A stretch of DNA of 64,000 nucleotides from Propionibacteriaceae bacterium (GCA_016717345.1 JADKFR010000001.1:496001-560000); one strand, 5' to 3'. Counted from the first letter of the stretch, positions 20,037 to 30,869 are shown. A program made the numbers and translations. The notes: generated from the sequence alone by a model not told the origin.

Positions 20037-21809
20037 CTACAGCGTGGCAACGTCCAGACGGTGCTGCATCAACACGACCTGGTAGGGATTCCAGGTGGAC
20101 AGGGTGTACCGCAGCCTCAGGTCCTCGCCGTCTGGTGCCGCATCGAAGAAGTAGGGGGCGTACGCAGCCCCCGTCACGCCGGCCTGCGCGCCGAAGATCC
20201 GGTCGGCGATCGGGTCGTCCAGGGAGGCGCGGATGAACCGTGAGAAGGGGTCGGGAGCCATCCCGGTGGTGACCCAGTCCAACAGCCGTCGCCGCGGCGA
20301 CCACGGCCCCCAGGGGTTCCGGGCGGTGCGCAGCGTGACGGCGGGTCCGATCGGGTCCTCGGGGCCGGCTCCCGCCAGCAGCAGGAAGCGCTCAACGTCG
20401 GGAACCCATCGCACCGAGAGTTCCCCGAAGGCGCCGTGGGCGACCAGCGGCCGCGCTTCGGCCTCCTGCGCCGACCAGACGGGCTCGCCGTCGCGCTGGC
20501 CGGCCCAGTACCGCACGCCCAGGTCGGACGGGCGCAGGCGCCGCGACGCCCTCAGCGCCGGCCCCGCGACGTCGAGATCGAGGACCGCCAGGCTCAGGTC
20601 ACCCGCCCGGTACGGCCCGCTCCCCCAGATCCAGAGCTGCCTTCCCACGACCTGCACCGACACGTTGAGGAACGCCTCGCGCGAGAAGGTGCCCAGCACC
20701 CGGAACCGCAGCGGGCGCCGACGCCACGACGGCCCGATCGGCAGCGAGGGATCCTCAGCGCGCGCCAGCACGCTGCGTCCCATCACCTGTCCGGCCGCAA
20801 AGTGGTTGGAGGTGAAGAAGCCGTAGAACTCGCCGTCGTGGCTGAACCCGTCCAGCGGAACGTCGTACTCCCGCATGGTGACCCGCTCCCGCAGGCCGGC
20901 GCCGGTGAGCTTCAACGGCGAGCCGTGAAACCTGACCCCCGGCAGTCCCGCCAGCGGGCCCTGCGGGGTGATCTCGGCGATGGCGTCCCGGGTGGAGAGC
21001 CAGGGGCGGCGGTGCCAGTGGGTGTCGCCGCAGAGCAGGAAGCTGCGCCCGGCATGTTCGACCCGCACCCCCAGGTCGGTGCCCAGCACTCCCGAGACGG
21101 ACACCGAACTGCTCAGCGTGGGTCGAGGCTCCCCCCAGGGGGTGGGCTGCAGGTCGGTCTCACCGCTCACCTGCGCGATCCGGACGGACTCGATCGGCTC
21201 GAGGGTGAAGGGCTCCGGGTCTGCGAGCCGCAGGCAGGCCAGGCGGATCCACCGGGCCTCAGCTCCCGCCCCCAGCCGGTGGTACTGGAACAGCGAGCCG
21301 GCCTCATCGACCAGTGCCTGGGTTCGACCGCCGAGACTGGTGCGGGCGACCGTGATCCCGCGGACGTCCTTGCCCTGGCCGGTGAGGTGGCGCGCCAGCG
21401 CCGTCCGCGCCTTACTCAGGAGCGGGTCGGACTCGGGCTCGTCGCGGCCGTCGGCGGGGTCGCCGCGCTGCCACGGACCCGAACCCGACGAGCGGAAACG
21501 AGCCGGGCCGTCGACGCCCGGAACCGACACCACCAGGGCGCCCGACCGGCCGGACGCCCCCGGTGACCAGCTGATGACGCCAGGCCCGAGCGCCTGATCG
21601 GTGACCGGATCCGCGCGCACCCAGGGCCGGTCGGGACGGTCCTGAGCCCGCCAGTAGTGCCACAGGCTGACCCCGTCCGGATCCAGGACGACGGCCTCCA
21701 ACCGTCCGCGCAAGCTCCAGCGGTGCGGACGAAGACCCGACTCGATCAGGCTGCCGGGACCGATCACGGCGGCTTCGACGTCAGGCATCACCGGGCCAGT
21801 CTGCCCCAC
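20037..21809 (-). CDS. DUF4185-containing protein of unknown function
   Basis: This 590-residue protein has no obvious signal peptide or membrane helix. The C-terminal half carries a DUF4185-like beta-propeller pattern: SFLLCGDTHWH, then GFSHDGEFYGFFTSNHF, ending near DPIADRIFGAQAG and LRYTLSTWNPYQVVLMQ. Such folds resemble five-bladed GH43 and GH32 propellers and are often predicted to bind carbohydrate. The N-terminal half looks like another beta-rich repeat domain (VSLWHYWRAQD, SLFQYHRLG). The GTG start at 21809 is uncertain; ATG 21788 is equally possible. A long palindrome separates it from hspR. Confidence 0.7.
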   Translation of the reverse strand: MGQTGPVMPDVEAAVIGPGSLIESGLRPHRWSLRGRLEAVVLDPDGVSLWHYWRAQDRPDRPWVRADPVTDQALGPGVISWSPGASGRSGALVVSVPGVDGPARFRSSGSGPWQRGDPADGRDEPESDPLLSKARTALARHLTGQGKDVRGITVARTSLGGRTQALVDEAGSLFQYHRLGAGAEARWIRLACLRLADPEPFTLEPIESVRIAQVSGETDLQPTPWGEPRPTLSSSVSVSGVLGTDLGVRVEHAGRSFLLCGDTHWHRRPWLSTRDAIAEITPQGPLAGLPGVRFHGSPLKLTGAGLRERVTMREYDVPLDGFSHDGEFYGFFTSNHFAAGQVMGRSVLARAEDPSLPIGPSWRRRPLRFRVLGTFSREAFLNVSVQVVGRQLWIWGSGPYRAGDLSLAVLDLDVAGPALRASRRLRPSDLGVRYWAGQRDGEPVWSAQEAEARPLVAHGAFGELSVRWVPDVERFLLLAGAGPEDPIGPAVTLRTARNPWGPWSPRRRLLDWVTTGMAPDPFSRFIRASLDDPIADRIFGAQAGVTGAAYAPYFFDAAPDGEDLRLRYTLSTWNPYQVVLMQHRLDVATL

Positions 21810-21814
21810 GACCA

Positions 21815-21858
21815 GTGCGGAGGATTCACCACCGAACTCGGTGGTGAATCCTCCGCAC
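21815..21858. repeat. Perfect 21-bp-arm palindrome downstream of hspR (copy 1 of 2)
   Basis: Two 21-base arms are exact reverse complements, separated by only AC. The core GGAGGATTCACCACCG is shared, apart from one base, with a second palindrome at 40143-40188. It lies 17 bases past the hspR stop. It could act as a terminator of the heat-shock operon, but there is no U-tract. The near-identical core at an unrelated locus points to a dispersed element. Confidence 0.85.
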
Positions 21859-21875
21859 TGTCGACGCCGCAGGGC

Positions 21876-22304
21876 TCAGCGGACGGTGATCGCCCGCGGC
21901 TGCCGGAGCCGGACCCGTCCCAAATGAACCTCACCGGTCTGAGCCGCGGTGAAGAGCCGCGGCCCGCCGGCGCTGGCGTGCAACTGCTGGACCAGCGAGG
22001 TGAGTTGCGACACCTGCTCATGGAGGGCGTCGAGTTCGGACTCCAGCGTCAGGATCCGTCGGATCCCTTCCAGGTTGATCCCCTCGCTCTGGGAGAGGTG
22101 CTGGATGTGACGAAGCTTGGCGATGTCACGCAGCGAATAGCGGCGGCCCCGGCCCCGGGCCCGGCCCGGCACCACCAGCCCGAGGCGGTCGTAGCCGCGC
22201 AGGGTCTGGGGGTGCATCTCGGCCAGTTGGGCCGCCACCGAGATCACGAAGATCGGGGCGTCCGGATCGATCCGGTCGGGCAGCCGACTGCCGGTGGTGG
22301 TCAC
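21876..22304 (-). CDS. hspR: Heat-shock repressor HspR, MerR family
   Basis: This 142-residue transcription regulator has a MerR-type winged helix: VISVAAQLAEMHPQTLRGYDR, GLVVPGRARGRGRRYSLRDI and LRHIQHLSQSEGINLEGIRRIL. A coiled segment follows (LESELDALHEQVSQLTSLV). HspR binds HAIR operators, with DnaK as co-repressor, and represses dnaK and clpB. The GTG start overlaps the dnaJ TGA by four bases, so it is the last cistron of dnaK-grpE-dnaJ-hspR. Three HAIR sites occur in the window, in front of dnaK and clpB. Confidence 0.95.
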   Translation of the reverse strand: MTTTGSRLPDRIDPDAPIFVISVAAQLAEMHPQTLRGYDRLGLVVPGRARGRGRRYSLRDIAKLRHIQHLSQSEGINLEGIRRILTLESELDALHEQVSQLTSLVQQLHASAGGPRLFTAAQTGEVHLGRVRLRQPRAITVR

Positions 22305-23455
22305 GAGGTCGCCTCGAACAGGGCCGCGCGCGGGTCGTTGCCACCGGCCAGGGAGGCGAAGTGCCGCAGCGCCTCGGCCGCTTCCGCGGACAGGCCCCCC
22401 GGGACCTGGACGTCGACGGTCACCAGCAGGTCGCCGGTGCCACTGGCCGCCACCACTCCCCGGCCGCGGACCCGGAAGGTCCGGCCGTTCGGGGTGCCGG
22501 CGGGGATCCGCAACCGAACCCGGTTGCCCTGCAGCGCGGGCACCTCGATCTCCGCCCCCAGTGCCGCCTCGGCAAAGGTCACCGGGACGGTCAGCGTGAG
22601 CTGGTCGCCCTTGCGTCCGAAGACCGGGTGCGGCCGGACGTGCACCGTGACGTACAGGTCGCCGGCCGCGCCGGAGTTCTCGCCGGCACCGCCCTTGGCC
22701 TTGATCCGGATCCGCTGGCCGTCGGTGACGCCCGCCGGAATCCGAACCTGCATGGTGCGGGCCGAGTGACCCCGTCCTGTCCCGCCACAGACCGGGCAGG
22801 GATCATCGATCACCAGGCCGCGGCCCCGGCAGTCCCGGCACGGCTCGGCGACCGAGAACATCCCGCTGGACGTGGACGTCTGCATCCCACTGCCCTGACA
22901 GGTGCGGCACACCTTGGGCACCGTCCCCGCCCGAGCGCCGGTGCCGTGGCACGCGTCGCAGGCGGCGTCGGAGACGGTCTGCATCGAAACTGTCGAACCC
23001 GCCAGGGCGTCGGCGAAATCGATCGTCACCTCGCCCTCGATGTCGGCACCGCGGCGCGGGCCCCGGGTCGGCGCCCGCCGCGTCCCACCGCCTCCGAACA
23101 GGCCACCGAACAGGTCGCCCAGGTTGGCGTCGGGACCGCCCCCATGGAACAGGTCCTCCATGGACGGCCCCGACCCGCCGCCCCCGCCCGAGCCCGGACG
23201 CGGGAACCGGAAGCCGCTGCCGAACAGGCTGCGGGCCTCGTCGTACTCCTTGCGTTTGGCCGGGTCGGACAGGACGGCGTTGGCCTCGGAGATCTCCTTG
23301 AACCGCGCCTCCGCGGAGGCGTTGTCGGCGTTCTGGTCGGGGTGGAATTCCCGGGCCAGCTTGCGGAACGCCCGCTTGATCTCGTCAGGCTTGGCGTCAG
23401 AGGAGACGCCCAGGATCTTGTAGTAGTCCTTTTCGAGCCAGTCTTTCGTGCTCAT
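22301..23455 (-). CDS. dnaJ: Molecular chaperone DnaJ
   Basis: This 384-residue type I Hsp40 has a J domain at about 10-75 (DYYKILGVSSDAKPDEIKRA, with HPD at REFHPDQN). A Gly-rich region (about 90-150) includes GSGGGGGSGPSMEDLF. Four CxxCxGxG zinc repeats follow (CDACHGTG, CRTCQGSG, CRDCRGRG, CPVCGGTG), then a C-terminal peptide-binding region. The N-terminal extension WLEKDYY is typical of actinobacterial DnaJ1, the copy next to dnaK. It presents substrates to DnaK and stimulates its ATPase. It overlaps hspR by four bases. Confidence 0.96.
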   Translation of the reverse strand: MSTKDWLEKDYYKILGVSSDAKPDEIKRAFRKLAREFHPDQNADNASAEARFKEISEANAVLSDPAKRKEYDEARSLFGSGFRFPRPGSGGGGGSGPSMEDLFHGGGPDANLGDLFGGLFGGGGTRRAPTRGPRRGADIEGEVTIDFADALAGSTVSMQTVSDAACDACHGTGARAGTVPKVCRTCQGSGMQTSTSSGMFSVAEPCRDCRGRGLVIDDPCPVCGGTGRGHSARTMQVRIPAGVTDGQRIRIKAKGGAGENSGAAGDLYVTVHVRPHPVFGRKGDQLTLTVPVTFAEAALGAEIEVPALQGNRVRLRIPAGTPNGRTFRVRGRGVVAASGTGDLLVTVDVQVPGGLSAEAAEALRHFASLAGGNDPRAALFEATS

Positions 23456-23473
23456 CGCGCCTCCTTTCGGTGA

Positions 23474-24060
23474 TCAGGACGGGTCGGCTACCGCCACCCG
23501 CGCCGGGCGAAGCACCCGGTCGTTGAGCTTGACGCCCTTCTGCATGACCGCGGAGATGGTCGGCTCGCTGATCTCGCCCTCGTACGGCATGGCCAGCAGG
23601 GCCTCGTGGATCTGCGGGTCGAAAGCCTCCCCGACCTCCCCGAACACCTCCAGGCCGTACTTGCCGGCAATCTTCTCCAACTCGTCGGCCACCAGCTTGA
23701 AGCCGCCCACCAGTTCGTCGTGTTCCCGTGCGGCCTCGACGCTGTCGAGGACCGGCAGCAGGTCGAGCACGACGGTCTCGATGCCACCCTGGCGGGCCAG
23801 CGTCCGGTCGCGGTCAACCCGCTTCTTGTAATTGGAGTACTCGGCCTGCAGCCGCTGCAGGTCGCCGGTGCGTTCGGCGATGACCTCTTCGAGTTCGGCC
23901 ACCTTGGCATTGAGGACGGGGGCCGCAGCCTCGGTCTTGTCGGTCAGGGGCGCCTCCGCGGAGTCACCTCCGGCTTCGCCTTCGGGGACGAACTGGTCGC
24001 CCAACCCGGCCGCGGGATCCGCGGGGGCCTCCCCCCGCGGATCGTCGATCGGTGAAGTGC

Positions 24061-24064
<4 letters not shown>
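23474..24064 (-). CDS. grpE: Nucleotide exchange factor GrpE
   Basis: The 196-residue GrpE releases ADP from DnaK. An acidic, disordered N-terminus (about 1-55) precedes the long dimerising helix (KVAELEEVIAERTGDLQRLQ, then EYSNYKKRVDRDR). The C-terminal beta domain has FDPQIHEALLAMPYEGE and DRVLRPARVAVADPS. The GTG start at 24064 overlaps the TGA that ends the expected dnaK frame (24061-24063). That is the usual coupling and supports the view that the longer dnaK frame seen here is an artefact or mutation. Confidence 0.95.
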
Positions 24065-25910
<1,846 letters not shown>

Positions 25911-25941
25911 GGTGTGTACCTCCAGTGAGTCTGTGTAACGA

Positions 25942-25962
25942 GTTGAGCTTAGCACGCTCAAC
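25942..25962. promoter_or_regulatory. HspR operator (HAIR) 1 upstream of dnaK
   Basis: GTTGAGC-N7-GCTCAAC is an exact inverted repeat with the HAIR spacing of seven. It lies 32 bases upstream of the dnaK ATG, close enough to block the promoter. It is followed eight bases further upstream by a second site. Confidence 0.88.
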
Positions 25963-25969
25963 TTTGCGT

Positions 25970-25990
25970 CTTGAGTTCACCAGACTCAAC
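25970..25990. promoter_or_regulatory. HspR operator (HAIR) 2 upstream of dnaK
   Basis: CTTGAGT-N7-ACTCAAC differs from the HspR consensus at one base only. Together with site 1 it forms a tandem pair, centre to centre 28 bases (almost three helical turns), which could support cooperative binding. Confidence 0.9.
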
Positions 25991-26014
25991 TAGGTCCAGG
26001 CTGTGGCTATTCCG

Positions 26015-26925
26015 TCAGGCGGCCATCATCGCGCTCGTCAGTTGGACGATCACGGGGAAGGAGTGCCACATCTGGTGCCCGAGGCCCTCGACCGTGATCG
26101 TGGGGCCCGGGATCGCCTGCTCGCGGAGCAGCCCGTCCAGCCGCTCGTAGTCGCGGGCCCGGCACAACGAACTGCGAGCCCCCCGGGCCAGGGCGCAGCG
26201 CTCGAAGGGGGTGGACCGCAGGTCGGCCAGCAGCGTGTCACTGGCCAGCACCGACGCGATCGCCAGCAGATCCGGCGCGCTGTAGTGGACGTTGGGTTCC
26301 CGGCGCTGGCGCCTGCGCGCGTGCAGGACCCACTCGTGGTGCGAATTGGTCGAGTTGACCGCCGGCATCCGTCCGAAGTCAGCCAGGTTGTGCAGGTGCA
26401 GGGTGGCGATGTTGCGCTGGGTGATGGCGACCGGCTCCACGAGGTTCAGGGCCTCGATCCGTCCCCACTCCGCGAGCCGCGGTAGCGCCGATGCGGCCAG
26501 GGAGCACCCCGTGGAGTAGCCCAGCACGCTGATCCGGCTCCGGTCGGCGGGGTCCACCTCCTGGCCGGCGGCGTCGATGTAGGTGAGCATCAATTCGGCC
26601 CAGGAGTCGGAGCGGTGGTGCAGCATGTCCTGCCGGATGGCCGCGGGATCGGGTCGCGGAACCGGCTCATCCCCGGGATCTCGGTCAGGATCACGGTCTT
26701 GGACGACGCGTCGGCGAGGAACTGGCACTTGGCCGTCTCCCACGGGCCCAGCGGGGTGTTGAACCCCGGGAAGTAGACGAGCACCCCGGTCGACGTCTCG
26801 GGTCGCGCCACCAGGGCGTCCAGCGGCGGCAGGCCGTCGGGACGAAGGGTGAGCTGTCGAACGGGGACCGCCGGCCGGGTCAAACCCGCCCGCCGGTCCG
26901 GGGTCATGGTCAGTTGTTGCCGCAC
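26015..26925 (-). CDS. Alpha/beta-hydrolase fold protein, interrupted by a frameshift near 26660
   Basis: Two frames together encode one hydrolase-like protein of about 300 residues. The first part reads GVLVYFPGFNTPLGPWETAK, a lid and oxyanion-loop region. After the break the second frame continues with AAIRQDMLHHRSDSWAELML, the nucleophile elbow ISVLGYSTGCSLAASALPRL (G-x-S-x-G variant GYSTG) and a C-terminal GLGHQMWHSFPV with the likely catalytic His. Adding one G in the CCCGATCCC segment restores the frame as RDPDPAAIRQ. The GTG start at 26925 has an ideal GGAGGAG five bases upstream. The substrate is unknown. It points toward the dnaK promoter and is divergent from the HAD gene. Confidence 0.75.
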
Positions 26926-26996
26926 GCGAACTCCTCCTGCCCGGCATGGTAGTCGCGCCACGCCACGGTTCGCGGAGGAGACCCGCAAGGGGAAGA

Positions 26997-27668
26997 ATGA
27001 CGGACATGACTGCAGTCGTCTTCGACATGGACGGAACCCTGACCGACACCGAACACATCTGGGACGTGGTCCGCCGGCAACTCGCGGCCTCTGAAGGCCT
27101 GTCCTGGCCGGAGGAGGCCACCACGGCGATGATGGGGATGTCCACCCAGCAGTGGTCGACCTATCTCAGTGAGGTCGTCGGGCTCAGCGGGACTCCCCAG
27201 GAGGCTGCCGAACGGACGATCGACGGCATGCAGGTCGCCTACCGGTCGGGAATCGAGCTGCTCCCCGGCGCGCGCGAGGCCGTCCGGCGGATGGCCGGGC
27301 ATTGGCCGTTGGGGCTGGCGAGTTCGTCGCCGAGGGTGCTCATCGATGCCGCGCTGGAGTTCATGGGCGTCAGTGACCTCTTCGTCGCCACGCTGTCCAC
27401 CGAGGAGTTGGGGGGCGCCGGCAAACCGGCCCCGGACGTGTACCTGGAGGTCTGCCGCCGCCTCGGCGTGGACGCCGGCCGCGCGCTGGCCGTCGAGGAC
27501 GCCCCCAACGGGATCCTCGCCGCCCATGCCGCCGGGATGGCGGTGGTCGCGATCCCTCCCCACTTCCATCCCCCCTCGCCGGACATCCTCGCGCTGGCCG
27601 ATGTGGTCATCGATTCCCTGGACGACCTGACGGTCGACCTCGTCGCCGACCTGCTGGGGGGGCGCTGA
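26997..27668 (+). CDS. HAD-superfamily hydrolase, beta-phosphoglucomutase-like
   Basis: This 223-residue protein has HAD motif I in VVFDMDGTLTDTEH, motif II in LASSSPRV, motif III Lys in GGAGKPAPDVYLE, and motif IV in ALAVEDAPNGILAA. A helical cap (about residues 15-90) groups it with subfamily IA phosphatases such as beta-phosphoglucomutase and sugar-phosphate phosphatases. The substrate is not predictable. The start ATG at 26997 follows AAGGGGAAG; ATG 27006 is an alternative. It ends two bases before the proline dehydrogenase start, suggesting an operon. Confidence 0.88.
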   Translation: MTDMTAVVFDMDGTLTDTEHIWDVVRRQLAASEGLSWPEEATTAMMGMSTQQWSTYLSEVVGLSGTPQEAAERTIDGMQVAYRSGIELLPGAREAVRRMAGHWPLGLASSSPRVLIDAALEFMGVSDLFVATLSTEELGGAGKPAPDVYLEVCRRLGVDAGRALAVEDAPNGILAAHAAGMAVVAIPPHFHPPSPDILALADVVIDSLDDLTVDLVADLLGGR

Positions 27669-27669
27669 C

Positions 27670-28593
27670 ATGCTGCGCGGAACCCTGCTGGCCTTCTCCC
27701 GCTCTCACCGGCTGCGGGACGTGGTCGCCGGCCTGCCGTTGACCCACCGGGTCGTCGAGCGGTTCATCGCCGGCGAGACCCTGGCGGACGGCCTGGCAGC
27801 GGCCCGCCGGCTGGCCGACGACGGCCGCCACTCCAGCATCGACGTGCTGGGTGAGGACGTCACCGACAGCGCCCAGGCCCAGGTGGCCGCACAGTCCTAT
27901 CTGACGCTGTTGCGGGACGTCGGTGACGCCGGCCTGGGTCCGTGGGTGGAGGTGTCGGTGAAGCTGTCCTCCCTCGGCGGCGCGCTGCCCGGCGGAGTCG
28001 AGCAGGCGACCCGCCACGCCCGCGAGGTCTGCGAAGCCGCCCGCGCGATCGGCACCACCGTCACGGTGGACGCCGAGGACCACACCACCACCGATCAGAC
28101 CCTCGGCATCGTCGAGGAACTCCGCGCCGACTTCCCGGAACTGGGCGTCGTGCTGCAGGCCGCGCTGCACCGCACGTCCCTGGACGCCCAGCGGGTCGGC
28201 GGCCCCGGCTCCCGGATCCGGCTCTGCAAGGGCGCCTACGCCGAGCCCGAATCGGTCGCCCGGCAAGAGCCCGCCGATGTCACCGCCGGCTTCATCGAGG
28301 TGATGCGGCAACTGTTCAGCAGCGGCACCTACGTGATGATCGCCAGCCACGATCCGGCATTGATCGCCGCCGCCCAGGACGTGGCCGCCGACTGCGGACG
28401 GGGCCGTGACGATTTCGAGTTCCAGATGCTCTACGGCATCCGCTCGGACGAGCAACGCCGACTCGCCGCCGCCGGGTACCGCGTCCGGGTCTACGTCCCG
28501 TGCGGCACGGACTGGTGGGGGTACTTCCTGCGTCGGCTGGCCGAGCGTCCCGCCAACCTGGCCTTCTTCCTCAAGGCGCTGGTCGGACGCTGA
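27670..28593 (+). CDS. Proline dehydrogenase (monofunctional)
   Basis: This 307-residue FAD enzyme oxidises proline to pyrroline-5-carboxylate. It has the (beta-alpha)8 barrel motifs VEVSVKLSSLGG, TVDAEDHTTTDQTL, GVVLQAALHRT, RIRLCKGAYAEPE and FEFQMLYGIRSDEQRRL, and the C-terminal YVPCGTDWWGYFLRRL that holds the proline-binding Arg pair. The length fits the short monofunctional PRODH of Gram-positives; no P5C dehydrogenase is adjacent. It starts one base after the HAD gene stop (TGACATG). Confidence 0.93.
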   Translation: MLRGTLLAFSRSHRLRDVVAGLPLTHRVVERFIAGETLADGLAAARRLADDGRHSSIDVLGEDVTDSAQAQVAAQSYLTLLRDVGDAGLGPWVEVSVKLSSLGGALPGGVEQATRHAREVCEAARAIGTTVTVDAEDHTTTDQTLGIVEELRADFPELGVVLQAALHRTSLDAQRVGGPGSRIRLCKGAYAEPESVARQEPADVTAGFIEVMRQLFSSGTYVMIASHDPALIAAAQDVAADCGRGRDDFEFQMLYGIRSDEQRRLAAAGYRVRVYVPCGTDWWGYFLRRLAERPANLAFFLKALVGR

Positions 28594-28632
28594 CCCGGCG
28601 CTGAACCCGAACGCTGACCCAGGCGGGCGTCC

Positions 28633-29790
28633 CTACCGGGAGGCCCGCTCCAGCCCGGCGGCCAGGTCGGCGACCAGGTCGGCGGCGTCCTCGATGCCGA
28701 GGCTGAGGCGCAGCAGCCCTGGGGTGATCCCGGCGGCGGCTTGCACCTGGGGGGTCATCGCGGCGTGGGTCATCGTCGCCGGATGGGCGATCAGCGATTC
28801 GACGCCGCCCAGCGATTCGGCGAGACAGAAGTAGTTCAGACCGTCCAGCAGCGCAGGCACCGCTTCGGCGTCCACCAACTCGAAGGTGACGATGGCGCCG
28901 AACCCGTCCTGCTGGGCGGCCGCCAACGCGTGGCCGGGATGGTCGGCCAGACCCGGGTAGTGGACGCGCGCCACGGCCGGATGGCCGCGCAGCAGGTCGA
29001 CCACCGCCGCCGCGTTGCGTTGGGCCTCGGCCATCCGCAGGTGAAGGGTCCGCAGCCCGCGCAGCGTGAGGTAGGAGTCGAACGCGCCGCCGGTCGCACC
29101 GAGGGAGTTCGCCCACCAGGCGAGCTCGGCGTGGTGGGCCTGGCTCGCGGCCACGATGACTCCAGCCACCACGTCGCTGTGGCCGTTGATGTACTTGGTG
29201 GTCGAATGCACGACCACGTCCGCCCCCAGCGCCAGCGGACGCTGCACGACCGGGGACGAGAAGGTGTTGTCGGCCACCACCACGGCGCCCACGGCGTGGG
29301 CTGCCTGGGACAGCGTGGCGATGTCACTGATCCGCAGCAGCGGGTTGGACGGGGTCTCCAGCCAGAGCAGGTCGACCCCGTCACGGATCGCCGCGGCCGC
29401 CTTGGCCGGGTCTTCCAGTTCCACCAACTCGAGGTCGAACGAACCCCGGCGGGCGAGGGCGTCGAACAGGCGCCACGAGCCGCCGTAGCAGTCGTAGGGG
29501 GCAACCAGCCTGCCGCCGGCCGGCAGGAGGGCGTGCAGGCAGGTGGCGACCGCTGCCATGCCGCTGGCGGTGACCACGGCACCGAACCCGCCCTCCAACT
29601 CGGCCAGCGCTTGGGCCAGCAAGCTGCGGGTGGGGTTGCCGGAGCGGCTGTAGTCGAACTCCCGGGGGGTGTCGAAGGACTCGAACGAGTAGGTCGAGGA
29701 CAGGTGGATCGGGGGCACCACGGCCCCGTGGACGGGATCGGTGTTCACCCCGGCGCGCACCGCGCGGGTCTGCGGCGTCGGCTGAGTCAT
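28633..29790 (-). CDS. metB: Cystathionine gamma-synthase/lyase-type PLP enzyme
   Basis: This 385-residue Cys/Met-metabolism PLP enzyme keeps the family order: SSTYSFESFDTPREFDYSRS, GNPTRSLLAQALAELEGG, WLETPSNPLLRISDI, DNTFSSPVVQRPLALGAD, the PLP lysine in STTKYINGHSDVV, and SLGGVESLIAHPATMTHA at the C-terminus. The sequence favours a cystathionine gamma-synthase (MetB), but cystathionine gamma-lyase and O-acetylhomoserine-type enzymes look much alike. It is divergent from the CBS gene and convergent with proline dehydrogenase. Confidence 0.85.
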   Translation of the reverse strand: MTQPTPQTRAVRAGVNTDPVHGAVVPPIHLSSTYSFESFDTPREFDYSRSGNPTRSLLAQALAELEGGFGAVVTASGMAAVATCLHALLPAGGRLVAPYDCYGGSWRLFDALARRGSFDLELVELEDPAKAAAAIRDGVDLLWLETPSNPLLRISDIATLSQAAHAVGAVVVADNTFSSPVVQRPLALGADVVVHSTTKYINGHSDVVAGVIVAASQAHHAELAWWANSLGATGGAFDSYLTLRGLRTLHLRMAEAQRNAAAVVDLLRGHPAVARVHYPGLADHPGHALAAAQQDGFGAIVTFELVDAEAVPALLDGLNYFCLAESLGGVESLIAHPATMTHAAMTPQVQAAAGITPGLLRLSLGIEDAADLVADLAAGLERASR

Positions 29791-29858
29791 GGGTGCAGAC
29801 CCTACCTCAGCTGCGCGGGGGCTTGGCGTCGCGACCCCCGGCCGGGTACCTTCGCGCT

Positions 29859-30287
29859 ATGAAGATCGAAGATGTGGTCCGGCAAAAGGGCACGGACGTC
29901 GTGACCATCGACCCGGCGGCCACCGTCAAGCGGCTTATCGACCTGCTCGCCGAGTACAACATCGGTGCGGTCGTGGTCAGTACGGATGGGCGCCACATCG
30001 ATGGCATCGTCAGCGAGCGTGACGTCGTCCGCCATCTCGCGACCGAGGGAGCCGGCGTCCTGGACACCCCGGTGAGCGCGATCATGACCGCCCAGGTGAA
30101 GACCTGCAGCCCGTCCGACCCGATCGAGGAGACCGCACACACCATGACCTACGCCCGTATCCGGCACCTGCCGGTGGTGGTGGAGGGCGAGCTGAAGGCC
30201 GTTGTCTCCATCGGCGACGTGGTGAAGTACCGGATCGATCAACTCACCGACGAGCGCAACCACCTGCTCGGCTATCTTCACACCTGA
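29859..30287 (+). CDS. CBS-domain pair protein
   Basis: This 142-residue protein consists of two CBS domains. The first runs from VVTIDPAATVKRLIDLLAEY to DGIVSERDVVRHL, and the second from VKTCSPSDPIEETAHTMTYA to KAVVSIGDVVKYRI. Stand-alone CBS pairs bind adenine nucleotides and act as energy or redox sensors; the partner is unknown. The ATG at 29859 was taken because it starts the conserved MKIEDVVRQKG. The stop lies inside an open YbaK-like frame that follows. Confidence 0.9.
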   Translation: MKIEDVVRQKGTDVVTIDPAATVKRLIDLLAEYNIGAVVVSTDGRHIDGIVSERDVVRHLATEGAGVLDTPVSAIMTAQVKTCSPSDPIEETAHTMTYARIRHLPVVVEGELKAVVSIGDVVKYRIDQLTDERNHLLGYLHT

Positions 30288-30777
30288 TCCTCCCGAGGCC
30301 CCCAGGGCTGTCGCTGCGCTGCGCGCCCTGGGGCTTTCGCATGCCGTCGTCCGGCACGGGCGAGTCGCGTCGCTGGAGGAGGCGGCCGCGCTCCGCGGCG
30401 TCCGTCCCGCCGACATCATCAAGACCTTGGTCGTGCGGCGGGCCGAGGACGACTACCTCTTCGTCCTGGTTCCCGGCGACCGCGAGATCTCGTGGCCGAA
30501 ACTGCGCGCCCATCTCGGGGTGAACCGGCTCTCGATGCCCAGCGCCCAGGTCGCGCTGGGCGTGACCGGCTACGAGCGCGGCACCATCACCCCGTTCGGC
30601 TCGACGCACGCCTGGCCGGTGATCGCGGACGCGTCCGTCCCCGGCCGGACGATCTCGCTCGGAGCCGGCGCGCACGGGGTCTCGGCGACCCTCTTCGCCG
30701 ATGACGCCCTGGCCGCACTGCGGGCCGTCGTCGCCGATGTCACGGATCCGGTGACCCCACGCACCGACCGGGGCTAG
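30286..30777 (+). CDS. YbaK/EbsC-family aminoacyl-tRNA deacylase; start codon not identifiable
   Basis: The frame encodes a YbaK-type protein that hydrolyses mischarged Cys-tRNA(Pro) or a related substrate. ALRALGLSHAVVRHGRVASL, RPADIIKTLVVRRAEDDYLF, LGVNRLSMPSAQVAL, TGYERGTITPFGS and the C-terminal SLGAGAHGVSATLFADD match the family order. The conserved N-terminus begins near 30304, but no ATG, GTG or TTG occurs in frame between the TGA at 30223 and the TTG at 30427. Starting at that TTG would remove the first 40 conserved residues. Either a CTG is used, or an indel hides the start. The left coordinate marks where the frame leaves the CBS gene. Confidence 0.75.
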   Translation, partial: DPPEAPRAVAALRALGLSHAVVRHGRVASLEEAAALRGVRPADIIKTLVVRRAEDDYLFVLVPGDREISWPKLRAHLGVNRLSMPSAQVALGVTGYERGTITPFGSTHAWPVIADASVPGRTISLGAGAHGVSATLFADDALAALRAVVADVTDPVTPRTDRG

Positions 30778-30869
30778 CGTGGAGACATCAGGGATCCGCA
30801 CCGGTTCACCGGCGATCAACTGAGCGGCCGGGCCCCGCCGGTGGCGTCCTGCTCGTGAGAGGTGCCACG

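Noticed and set aside
30295..30336. Classic GC hairpin plus TTT as a definite terminator for the CBS gene.
   Set aside because: The same bases encode the conserved N-terminus of the YbaK-like protein, so the hairpin may be incidental; it was not listed as a feature.
30427..30777. TTG at 30427 as the start of the YbaK-like gene.
   Set aside because: It would delete about 40 residues that are conserved in the family and are encoded in frame just upstream.
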